Shown here one piece after another: positions 12,700-24,299 of a stretch of DNA of 64,000 nt. Source of the stretch: Sindora glabra (Eukaryota; Streptophyta; Magnoliopsida; Fabales; Fabaceae); the NCBI GenBank assembly GCA_020226215.1, contig CM035225.1, positions 14,829,868 through 14,893,867 on the forward strand, given 5' to 3'. The notes under the pieces were generated by a model, which searched no databases, was not told the DNA's origin, and was given only the letters and a program-made list of their open reading frames with translations. The stretch's first letter is position 1. Each line of letters starts with the position of its first letter. Position numbers and translations under genes: made by a program.

Positions 12700-13511
12700 A
12701 ACTATCAGTTAATTTATTAACTATTAATTAATTTATTAACTATCAACTATTAGTTATTAGCTAACTTATTAGTTACGTATGTGAAACAGAGCCAAGATCG
12801 GCTATGTTAATCTAACAACTACCATTTCTTGGATGTTGACAATGTAAGTTGGATAGCAAGGTTTTCAAAAATCAATCCCAATATTTTATCTTTTTTTTTT
12901 ATTTTGACTATTTGTTTTCTTTTGCATCTTCTCATAAAAGCTTTTAGGTAAGCATGAAGAATTGCAACAAATTAGATGTGAAACAAATAGAGTAAATCGA
13001 AAGCAATAATAGTTAAAACAAATGGAATAGGACCAAAGCAACAAAGAAAAAAATACCAAATGCAAAAAAAAAAATTGGCTATAATTCAAACAAGCTAATA
13101 ATATCAGTTAACTTATTAATTATTAATTAATTTATCAACTGTTAACTATCAACTATCAATTATTAGCTAACTTATTAGTTATGTGTGCGAAACAAAGCCA
13201 AAATCGGTTATATTAATCCAACAGCTACCATTTCTTAGACGTTAATGATGTAAATTGGATGGCAAGGTTTTCAAAAATCAATCCCAATATTTTATCTTTT
13301 TTTTTTGTTTTGACTACTTGTTTTCTTTTGCATTTTCTCATAAAAGCTTTTAGGTAAGTATGAAGAACAATAACAAATTAAATGTGAAACAAATAGAGTA
13401 AGTTGAAAGCAACAATAGTTAAAACAAATGGAATAGGACCAAATCAACAAAGAAAAAAATGCCAAATGCAAAAAAAAAATTGGCTATAATTCAAACAAAT
13501 TAATAATATAA
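12700..13511. repeat. tandem duplication, 2 x 406 bp
   Basis: Positions about 12700-13105 and 13106-13511 are two copies in direct orientation. Shared landmarks, such as ATCAATCCCAATATTTTATC at 12871 and 13277, are 406 bp apart. By eye the copies are about 90% identical, with substitutions and few indels, so the duplication is not recent. No coding sequence is visible. Each unit starts with a run of TTAACTATCA-type words and ends with GGCTATAATTCAAACAA. Confidence 0.85.
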
Positions 13512-13831
13512 GGGGATATGAAGTTGTCTAAAATTAACAATTGAGGGGAAAATATTATATAAGACTATCTCCTATTTAGTTCAAATAAGAAACTATTAAA
13601 AATCAAGGAAAATTACTCATTTTCCTAAAAAGGCAAATTCCTAACTTTGTAGAAAAAAATTGCAATTACAAAAAGTTCAAACCTTTAGATCATAATTTGT
13701 GAAATGATAATAACTTCATTAGGTATAGATTTCCTTGCACTAATTAGGCATCTTTTAAAACTAACTTTAGAGCTCTTCTTACTTTTAGTAGTAAAAACTT
13801 CAGAAGAAAAAGTTACAAACTTTAGCCTTTT

Positions 13832-14300
13832 GACTTCAATAGATGTAGAACTGAGGCACAAGAAAGAGCATTGAATGTATCTTGTGATAACAACTTTAGC
13901 CTTTTGACTTCAATAGATGTAGAACTGAGGCACAAGAAAGAACATTGAATGTATCTTGTGATAACAACTTGAGCCAATATTGTTAGAATGAAGCTAGATC
14001 AGAAAAATCATACACACCCTCTTTTGAAGTTGTACATGATCTCTAATGAGTGGAAGATCAAATTTGACTTCAATAGATGTAGAACTGAGGCACAAGAAAG
14101 AGCATTGAATGTATCTTGTGATAACAACTTTAGCCTTTTGACTTCAATAGATGTAGAACTGAGGCACAAGAAAGAGCATTGAATGTATCTTGTGATAACA
14201 ACTTGAGCCAATATTGTTGGAATGAAGCTAGATCAGAAAAATCATACACACCCTCTTTTGAAGTTGTACATGATCTTTAATAAGTGGAAGATCAAATTTG
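13832..14300. repeat. nested tandem repeat: 234-bp unit x 2, each with a 74-bp unit x 2
   Basis: The word GACTTCAATAGATGTAGAAC occurs at 13832, 13906, 14066 and 14140. Spacing is 74, 160 and 74 bp, so a 74-bp duplication was itself copied in a 234-bp duplication (13832-14065 and 14066-14299). The copies are nearly identical, so the event is recent compared with the rest of the window. A third, decayed partial copy follows at 14301-14360. The short open frames in it on both strands arise from the repeat and are not believed to be genes. Confidence 0.9.
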
Positions 14301-14360
14301 AAAAATCATGCATACTTTTTAAAGTTGAAGATATTCTAATAAATGGAAAATCAAATTTGA

Positions 14361-16059
14361 AAAAAAAGGGAGAATTCTAACTTTTCTCTAATTATATTAA
14401 AAGCATCAATGATTAGAATGTCATTTAGAGTAAAAAAAAAACCTGCAATTTTATGCATGTAAGCTTCTTTGACTCTTCCATATTTCTTAATAATATTTAA
14501 CCAAATCAAAAGGTTAATGTCTTGTTTGAAAAAGAAGAATTATTGTAGAAATAAGGCTTAGGTTTCATATTTTTAGTTAATGTTATGCAAATTTGTAGAT
14601 TTGTGATAAATGATAAATTTGCTAATTTGCAAAATATTGGATGACATGGATTAATGTTGATTATTACTTAAATCTTGATTTTCAATCAAAATCTTTAGCT
14701 ACTAACTTTTTATTTTGACATATGGACAACCTTATTTTTATGTTATTCAAAGCACATCTTTAAGTAAAATGTCAAAATTTCTCTTTAATAGCTATTGAAG
14801 AAGCTTTGTACAAAAAAAAAGTCTTATTCTAACTTGCTATTTTCATTAATTGTTAATTGAGTCATATGAAGATGTTCCATTTTAATGCTAAATAAAATAA
14901 TGATGCTATAATATCTACTCCATTTTATATACCTTTTCCATTCTACATAACATCTTATAAAACTTCCTACTATATTATTCTTTATCTAAAATGCATACAG
15001 AACCCCCAAATGAAATAGACAGCAATGCATATTTTATATTATAAGACACAATGCCATATTTAGCAAGTGCAATACATTACAACTCAATTCAGAAATAAGT
15101 TACATTTTTCATTACATTAATTACATATAATTTGGACATAAGATTAGATAATACCTTAAGATTTGCCTTACTAAATGGCATATGGCTAAACTATTCCAAA
15201 CTTCCTATTATACTACTCCAACGGTTTCTAAGTTAAAGCAAAATTATATTCTAATTTGTCTTAGATATTTTTTGTTTGAGTATATTAAAATCATTATTGA
15301 TGTACATCTTTCACACAACAGTTGCATTAACCAAGGGCAAATTTATTGGTGAAATATAAACCAAAAAGCAAGTAATTATGTTAGAAGTATAACTATAAAA
15401 TATAAGATATTAGTACCTTGAACTTATGATAGAAAATTTATTTGGCAGGATTGTTAACCTAAATCTTTTCACTATGATCTCTTCGCATATAGAACTTTTC
15501 AAAATTATTTTCATGGTTAACCAAAGGTAATCATGATGAGAAAAAAGGTAAACTTCAATATTAATGGCTATGTCTTTTTCATTTCCATTACCAAAAATTT
15601 ATTTTTTCCTTTGCAAAATAATAAACCACTCATTATCAATTAAGTCTAACACAAAAAAATTATTTTGCTTAGGAAGCTATTATGAAAAGCTTTCTTTTAT
15701 AACCTTTCTTATTAAGATCTACTAACATAAATCTTAACTCACCTATTTAGATCCTATTATTATCCTTCACTCATTTACATCAAAATACAGACTCCCTAAA
15801 TTAGATGTAGTTAAGCTTCTATATATCTTTAATAACCCTATAATATGACATCATTGTGTAAATAGGATTTTTATCTTTAGCACTAGACACATGCATTGCT
15901 TAAGCCATTAGAGTAACTCTACTATTTTATATAGTGCTCCTTTCATCTTGTCTCTTTATATAAGAAAATCTTTTAATATTATATCCTTGATAAAATATAA
16001 CCTTTATGCAAGGATTATTAACTAACCATCTTATAATTTTTGAAATAACATTTGGTATC
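14361..16059. other. gene-free, probably part of a decayed transposon
   Basis: There is no intact reading frame. The segment next to 16060 may hold the very C-terminal region and non-coding end of the CACTA element on the minus strand, but similarity fades and I cannot set a border. Confidence 0.3.
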
Positions 16060-17090
16060 TCTTTCATAATGTTATTTACATGATTGCAAAATCACAAAAT
16101 GAATAAGTGATTATGTTTATTTTGAACCCATTAGTCACTTCTACCATGATTGAGCTTTTTATGAAAGCAATGTACTTATCCATATAAAGCTCAACCTTTT
16201 CACTATTTTACATGACATAGAGAAATGCATATGCCTACATTTCATGGTTTATGCTATCTACTTAGGTCTTTAATGTACCATTCTTTGAAATTCTTCTTTT
16301 ATAAGAAGGCTTTAGAAACTCGATAGTGTCCACATCTAACAAGTATTCACTACAAAATTTGACATTCTCTTCAACAATGTACCCCCTAGTAATATAGCAT
16401 TTCGACTTATTCTTATTGCACATATAACTTTACTTTCCTCACCAAATGTATAACCAAATGTACTATGATATTAAAGAATGATAGTGAAAAATATATCTCA
16501 AGTTAGTATAGTATGAAAATAACATTTCTCTATAAGTCACTTAACTTCTTTGGATTAATGACCTTAGCACAAATTATATTAAAAAAGAAATAAAGTCTTG
16601 TGATAGTTTATCTCACGTGTTTAGGCAATATTTGTCGAATAGCAATCAATAAAAGTTGCTACATTAAAGAATAAAAATTATAAGATTTCAAGCTAACTTA
16701 TTTTAGATATTTCATAGAAATAAGACTTTTGAAGTTAAAAGAATAGTGTTATGGCACCTTAACCCCATTTAAAAACTTGTGAAAATTTATTTTATCCTTT
16801 TTAGACAAGTTAAGCCATACTAGAGGCAAATATATATGTTAACCTCTTTTTTCTAGAGATAGTTCCTCTCTTATAGTTATCTCTTATAAATCTAATTGAG
16901 CCTTAACTTTATGTTTTGTCTTATCTAATATGGTCAAAAGCATTCCAATAACACTAACATATGTATTTTTCTCCATATGTATAATATCAATGTTGTTCTG
17001 GATAAACAAATCTTTCTAATATGAGAAGATTGAATTCTACGAAGTGTTGTCACTTGTCAATACATTAGATTTACCAAAAATGACTTTAAT
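16060..17090 (-). pseudogene. broken CACTA (En/Spm) TNP2-type transposase
   Basis: Minus-strand translation, allowing stops and frameshifts, follows the plant TNP2 order (Transposase_21, then the DUF4218 region). In order it shows: KDLFIQNNIDIIHMEKN (about 16960-17010, for the usual WKDLxxRHNxDVMHIEKN); a VIGMLLTILDKTKHKVKAQL segment; IYLPLVWLNLSKKDK; QLLLIAIRQILP; SFFNIIVHLVIHLVRKVKL (about 16421-16480); and GYIVEENVKFCSEYL (16338-16386). The last corresponds to the GYIxEExxxFCSRYL signature. At least eight in-frame stops and several frameshifts make it dead. The element termini (CACTA) were not found. The family excises and inserts CACTA elements, and this copy cannot do so. Confidence 0.85.
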
Positions 17091-18749
17091 ATTGATTTTA
17101 CTCTAATGTACCTAAGACTATATTTCATATTAAAATTGGTGGTAAATACTAATAATAAGTATTCGTGGTTATGCAATCTTAAAAGTATATGCTTAAGTTT
17201 TAGTATTGCTTCAAGTTTGCATTTTTGTGATTAGGGTTTTTAGTTTTAGTATAGCATAACTTTATACAATTTAGTAACTTAACCTAGGCATTTTGGGCTT
17301 TATCATTTACCTTATTACTTTACTTGCCTTTATCTAATGTGCCATTTATAGTCTTGGTAAACTATATCATTCTATATTAGGCCTATGTAAAAGATTAAGC
17401 AAGTTCACTTGCTTCAAACTTCTAATTAGTTTTTTATTTTATCTTGTTTAATTTGCTACAATTTTTATTTCCTTTTGATTTTTTTTAGATTGAATAAGAA
17501 AATATTGGAACTAAGTTTATTGAACTTGTACTATATTATGTAAATAAATGTTAAATTACAAAGTGAATTTTTATGGTACATTTGCAAATGACCTAAACAA
17601 ATTAGCAATACATTTCCAATAGGTATTTGCTTTCACATATTACTTGTATATATTACTCTTTATCAATTATAACTTATGGTCTAAAGCTGAAGATCTTGCA
17701 TTATCTAAAGGTGCAAAGTTTGAATCATTTCTTGGAACTTTACTTAGTAATGAGAATGCATTATAGGATGTATTTTCAACGATTAACCCTTTATGTATTT
17801 GCATATTGGCAACAAAATGAATAATATCTACTATTGAAAATAAATATATTTTAAGTTAAATAAGTACTCAATTGGGTTATGATAAAGAGGCTTCTATGGC
17901 TTACTTATCATTTTACTCAAATGCATTGAAATTCATATGATAACCACTTGCTAAATCAATTAATTTAAAAAGGAAATAGTTAATTACTTAAAAAAGTAGT
18001 GCTTTTGATATAAGTATATTGCCCATTGTCCAAGATGCATTTCATCAACCTTATCATCTTATTCTTTCTTATCTAAGGTAATAAGATTGTGAGAGAGTGT
18101 ATTCTTGGATCACTTGGGGCTAGTTCATTTTTACCTTTAATTATTTTAATCATTTGGATGAATGTAAAAGTTAGAGTCAAGCAACAAATGTTTTACTCTC
18201 TAATGCCTCGCCTTTCAAGGCTTTTTTTTTTCTTATTACTTTCATTTTACTTAAGTAGCATTATGCATATTAGGCCTTTATATCTTTCTAGTTTATTTAT
18301 GTTTACTTTCAATTTATGGAGGACTTTCATTCATCTTATCACTTCTCATGTTCACTTTAATATGCCTCTGTGATATGTTGGATTGAACATTTAAAGATTT
18401 AGAACTTAAATACTCAATGGTTTCATATGGTTTAATTTTGGGCAAGCAATATACAAGATATTTCAGCTTCTTTTTATGAAAATTATATTTAATACATGTT
18501 ATTTGTTATATTTAGTGTGGTTTAATTTACCCTTGATCTCCAAAATTCAGTTATTCCTGGATATAGCTTTACATCTAAAAAGAATGGAAATGGATTTGAT
18601 AAAATGGTCATATTGGTTGACATTAATAATATAGTATTATTTTTTTATGAATTATCATAAAATTCTTAAAATTTTGGAATATGAATTAATTTTGTGTTTG
18701 CAAGCTAATTAGTTGTCAATCTCCTTTCAGAAGAGTGCATGATTGGTTA
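17091..18749. other. gene-free, unassigned
   Basis: This is probably more of the same transposon complex. I could not find the N-terminal part of TNP2 here. The open frames at 17627-17824 and 18089-18373 show no domain. Confidence 0.35.
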
Positions 18750-19135
18750 GGCCTTATTTATCAAACCATAGTATAAGATAAACTATATAATTAAGGCTTA
18801 TACAATATTTAGAAATTTCAAATGAATTGTATAACTTATTTAAGAGTCTACCCTTATACGTCTAGTATTGTATAAGGCTATCCACTCCTCAAAGGAGAGA
18901 ACAAGAGTTGATAATATAATGTTAAGATAAATACTAAATTTTTAAAATTAAAAATACTCTTTTACATCCTTATCTCCTTAATTTATAAAAAAAATATAGG
19001 ATAATTTTATACAAATCTTCATCTTGTACCATTATAGACTAAATGTTATATAGTATACTACCTTATTCTATATAATATTATACTATACTATTCAATAGTC
19101 CTTATACTATACTATACAGTGTGCTAAACAAATCT
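18750..19135. mobile_element. PIF/Harbinger-like MITE
   Basis: This 386-bp element is flanked by TTA on both sides (18747-18749 and 19136-19138). Its ends are diverged inverted repeats: GGCCTTATTTATCAAACC on the left, and GTGCTAAACAAATCT on the right, whose reverse complement is AGATTTGTTTAGCAC. The interior is rich in TATACTATAC and TAGTATAAG. No coding sequence was found. Confidence 0.55.
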
Positions 19136-20276
19136 TTAAGCATATCATTAAAATTTAGTGGATTCAAGAAGTAGGACTAAAATATATAATTGCATGCATT
19201 TACAATCTTAATGTAAACAAAAATAAGTAAGCATAAATGTTACTTTTCCCATTTCTCGATTTAAGGCCTACAATGAAATGCAAATATCTTATGGCATGTA
19301 TGTTTTCTTAGCTCTACATGATTTCTTTCTTTAATTTTGTACAAAGCTTGGAAAATAATATTATTCAATTCATTTCATTATTATACTTATTTTGACTTAA
19401 AATGTACAATAATTAACTTAAGAAAATTGTAATGCTTGTCTAAAGTAGCATTCTATTCTTCTTATTTGGTACATATTATTAAAAAAAAATGCACCTTGAA
19501 GTTTGAATTATTATGTTAAAGTCCAAGAATTATTGTATTACTAACATGTTCCTTTATGTGGAATCCTATTTTACTCCAAGCACCTACAAACAACCACCTT
19601 GAATTTAGTTGGACACTACTTCTAAATGAAACTATATTATAAGATAGGGTAGTAAAAATACTAGAAGCAAAGTTAAAAGCATTTAAGTTAACTGGTATCC
19701 AATCTCTTTTGAAGGCTTTATGCCTTTCATTACATTCAAAGCTCAATTTGTAGTCCTTAAGTGTGCCTATTTAGTGGTTTAACAATTCTTAATATTACAA
19801 AAAAAAATGCTAAAGATCATGTATGCAATCTCTTATGCTCCATACCACCATGCCAAGGAAAAACTACTTAATAAGGCTTAAGATAGAATATTTTTATTCT
19901 TTTAACAAAATCAACCATGATAAATGAAAGAGTTATTTTTAATAGTTAACATACATGTAAAATAAGTAGAAGTACTTCTAGCCAATAGGAATTTTATTCC
20001 TATTGTAAATTACATAAAATGTAAATATGTATACCAAAGATGAATAATTAGAATGTCATACTTTTACAAGCTTTAAAGGTGTTAAACTTATAGTGCAAAA
20101 CATTTTAACTCTGCATCAAATGCCTTAATGGTGATCTGCCAAAAGTGACCTTTTTAGAGTATGTATTTGAGACTAGCAAAATTATTGCATTTTTTGGCAT
20201 TCTCTATCAAATTAATAATCATAAGGTGAGGAGTAACAGCATAGAAATCCTTAAGAACTAGAAATGAATCTAATGT
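19136..20276. other. gene-free, unassigned
   Basis: A 76-codon minus open frame (19516-19746) has a less biased amino acid composition than its neighbours, with RWLFVGAWSKIGFHIKEHVS near its end. I do not recognise it. It could be a fragment of a transposon protein. Confidence 0.25.
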
Positions 20277-20427
20277 ATTCCAGGCAAATATTGGAGAGAG
20301 ATAGATATCGAACTTTTTTTGTTTAAAACTATCAGTCCAAATAAAAAAAGTAACAAGTTTTAGAATAAAAATTGTATCTTTATCTTTCCAAATTGCAAAG
20401 GGAAATAGAGAGGATCTAGATCCTTAA
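20277..20427 (-). repeat. dispersed repeat R2, diverged copy in inverse orientation
   Basis: The right end in reverse complement reads GGATCTAGATCCTCTCTATT. This matches the left ends of the copies at 21067-21290 and 28665-28870. It carries the same order of A-rich words and a GGAGAGAGAT end. Confidence 0.35.
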
Positions 20428-21066
20428 AAATTGGTTACTACTAAAGATAAGATTGATAAGCTACTAGTTCTTTTGCTTGTAATCAAGCAATTAGTGAAAG
20501 TAGCATTTCAATTTCTAGCTTAAGCATTTATCATTTTTCATATGAAGCTTACATTTCTTGTTAATTATCATAATTATATACTATCTAAATATAATGTAAA
20601 CATTATGGGCTATTAATAAGATAGATTATTCTCTTAGCATATACTCTCTACTTTATCTATTGATTGGTCAATGAGGAATATGAACTTAATTTTGAAATAA
20701 GTTTGGCTTATTAACAGAATTTACCTTTGCATAAAAATTTCATCAACTTCTTTTATTATGTATTATAGTATGCATTGAACCAATCATTTTATTTGTCTTA
20801 ATTTGTTTAAAGTGGGAATTTGTTTAGAGGTAGCTTTCAATGAGGCTACTTACCTGAATAGGAATGATTTTTATTTCATAGTTTGTGTTTTTTCAATTAT
20901 TGTTATATGTATATGTGTTTGTGATTATTGATGTATGGTTGAAAGAGAGATCAAATCTTCCATCTGATTGTTCATAATGCAAATTATTATCAAAAGAACT
21001 TAAGGCCTTAAACTTAAAAGGTGACAAGGGTAAAGGAAAACAAAAAGTTTCTAGGAAGAACCCATA

Positions 21067-21290
21067 AGAAGCTTGTGGAAGGGATTTGGATCCTCTCCAT
21101 TTCTTTCTATCAATTTCCTACTAATTTTGGAGAGATAAAAACATAATTTTTACTTTACAACACATTATTTTTTTTATTAAAACCCACAACTTTCAAATAA
21201 AAAAAATTTATATTTATATCTTTCTAAAATTCACCTTATCCATTTTCTGATAAATGAAGTATTATTAAAATTAAAGTTTAAGGTGTGCAA
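21067..21290 (+). repeat. dispersed repeat R2, copy
   Basis: It starts GGATTTGGATCCTCTCC and has TTTTGGAGAGATAAAAACA in the first third. It shares order and wording with 28665-28870 over about 200 bp, and is MITE-sized and non-coding. Confidence 0.5.
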
Positions 21291-21724
21291 ATTCATTTTT
21301 TTAAGGATTATTTCACCTTTTCGTGCAAAGTTTACCACGATAATTTCTTAGGATTCAATAGACTCTTTTGGTTTGATTACATGATCAAAATAGCAACAAG
21401 TATTAGAAAAATGTATAAATCTAGCAAAGGAAAATTGTTTAAGGAGAAGAAAGAAAAAGCATATGAGAAGATCTTAGTTTATCTTGTCATGTAAAAATAA
21501 GAAGAAAAAAGTTATATTTAAACTAAGGATGACAACTGCTCTACCATTTGCTTTGCCTTGCAAAACAAGGTAAGTTAGGGCACTAATCTTATGATCTGTA
21601 GGACACCGGTGCCTATTAGGGAAATCTATAAAATTGAAAAAAAATTAATAAAATTTTTAAATTTTATATATTTGAAATTCAAATACAAATAACACAAATA
21701 TTTAATATAATTTATACATAGATC

Positions 21725-21774
<50 letters not shown>

Positions 21775-24299
21775 AGTTAACAATTGCAATAAGTAAGGCA
21801 ATAATAATCTCATTTTTTGTTTTCTTTATTAATTTTTTAATTTTTATATTATAATTCAATTAAAATTAAAATTAAAATTATTGAAAAGTATCTTAAATAA
21901 TTTATTTACCAAAAAGCCTACATATATAATATATATGTATTATTTATATAAAATAAATAAATTTAAATATGTAAGCTTCGTGGGGCAAATTATATCAATA
22001 CTGCTTTATGCCTTGAATTTGCTTCAAATTAAACATTTGTCCCATGCCTTGCTTTGCAAAGTAAATTTTCCTACCCTATCTACACCCTATTAAGGCAAAA
22101 TTAATGGAGTAAATAACTATCTTAAAATTTTTCCATCCTTAATTTAAATGCTACAAAGGGAAGTTTCTAAAGATTAAAATTGAAGATAATTATGTTAGAA
22201 TTAGTTAGCAATAAGTTAGAAAATTATTGGCATACAGTTTTAATTTTACTAGACTAAAATATATAGATTTTCAAATAAGACTAAAATATTTGAAGATGTT
22301 TTTTTTTTTTAGTAAAAACAAACCTAGGCCAAGCCTCGTGATATTCATACATAATAAAGCAAATCCACTAGTTATACTTACTTTAGTCCACCTCATATGT
22401 TTGAGCCTACTATTCTTTTTGCTTGTCAATTTACTTGTATGATAAACCTTATATGTAAACTTTCACAAAAGGCCTGACTTAGTCAAGGTAGGATTGATCC
22501 TTTTAAAATACTATCCATTTTTACAATAATCCTTTACATTTTTCAAAAAGCTCAAAATGGAAACACATACTAGAAAGAAAAATTATTCTATTAGGTTCTT
22601 AATTAAATGTAAATTATTAATTTGGTGTCTTGTGGATTACGATTCAAACTTAGAAAGAAAGAAACATAATCGACAAAGTTATTAGTAAAACATGTAACTT
22701 CTATTAATAGATAATCTTTGAATGTAGATTAGCGATCTTACTAATCAATTTACATTTCTAAAAAACTTTTTTATGCAATGCAATTTTATGTTAACAACCC
22801 ATGCATGTTACTTAGAAATTCATAAGTACTCTAGATATCTTGTTAGGATCTTATAGAAGTGACCTCATTCCATACTCATCTAGGGTAATCCATTAAGTTT
22901 ACATTTCAGTTAAAATATACTACTTATAAAGGCTATGAAATTTATTGAAAGATAAGCTCATCTTCACTTATAGTTTATAGTTTAGCATTAATCAAATATC
23001 AAAAGAAGGACCTAAAATTAATTTTAGTACTATTATAACTTATTAATAACCATAAAAACTTATTTCATAGATCACCAATCATATAGGTTGAATTACCATC
23101 ATTATTAATTTCAAATTGGCTTTAATATATACCATTCATCTTAATATTTATTTATTTGTGTCCTTTTCAAAAATGAATTGGCCAAATTCATTGCAGAGGA
23201 AGTAATATATTTTGATCAATCAATTATTTCACAATATATTTTTTCCAATTGAATATTCAATTGTTACCCTTAAAAGTTTTATTCTTTACAATGGTTTTTA
23301 GCACTTAGGATAGCCACAACACATATATTTTAAAAGCATTCATTTCATACCTAATAATATATATTTATTAAGAGATTTATTAATCTCTTAACCTTATTTG
23401 GAACCATCATTAAAGTCATAAATTATGGTGGAATTAACAATTTGAATAGTTTCCAAGTTTTACATCATCATCAATGATATACATAAAACTAATAACGGAT
23501 TTATCTTATTTGAATCAATGATTCAATTATCATCTGTGTGTACTTAATACAATGGAAAATCCATTATTTAACATATCATTAATTATAATACCACATAAAA
23601 ATTCATTAATATAATTAATGAATTATAATAATTTATTATTACATAATCTATATAGAATATGTTATATTCTATTTCAAAGAATTTTAATAAGTGCATTCAA
23701 ATAATAATCTGAGTTTAATCAGATGGAGCAATATAAATCACTAATTTTATTAATTGATTAATACTCAGTTATCATCTTATAATATTTAAACTTCTTAAGA
23801 AGTTTCTTAACATATATATTCTTATGATAGCATTTATAACATTTTATCATCTTAACTTCTCTTATTTTCATGATTTTTTTTTGTTTTGAAGCTAAGAAAA
23901 CATACACTATGTAAAACAAAAAATCACATAAATTAGTCATAAGAAATAAAATTCTCTTCTCATAAATAGGATTTTTTTATTATCATTATTATTTAAAGGC
24001 ACTCAAGCTCATAAAAAATGCCTTCAAATCACAAATATAACTATTGTTACATGCTCTTTAATTATTAGTAAATTAGAAATTATTTCTTGAGAAAGAATAG
24101 TTAAGGTAACCAATAAATTCAGTTGAGTTAGGAATCTTATGTGTGAAATATGGAATAAAATACAGTTAATAAAATTCAGAATATGGGAATACAAATTTAG
24201 TGAAATTTTTATGCAAAAAACTTATTGAAATTATGAAGTATAAAACTATGTACTAATAAAAGTGAGCGTGTAAGTATAGAAAAGGTTTAGAATTAATTT
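21291..24299. other. gene-free, unassigned AT-rich sequence
   Basis: Short open frames (21285-21494, 21881-22093, 22227-22442, 23758-23940) have no domain and AT-driven composition. I see no RNA gene. Confidence 0.45.
21727..21770. repeat. (TA)n microsatellite
   Basis: About 22 TA units in a row. Confidence 0.95.

Noticed and set aside
13988..14211. Overlapping open frames on both strands, could suggest a repeat-containing peptide
   Set aside because: They are produced by the 74/234-bp tandem duplication, with no start context or conserved domain.
13832..14300. CRISPR-like array
   Set aside because: The repeats are directly adjacent 74-bp and 234-bp units without unique spacers, and the genome is a plant nuclear one.
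19516..19746. 76-codon open frame with less biased composition
   Set aside because: I considered it as a transposon protein fragment, but no motif or flanking similarity supports a name. It is kept only as an unassigned note.
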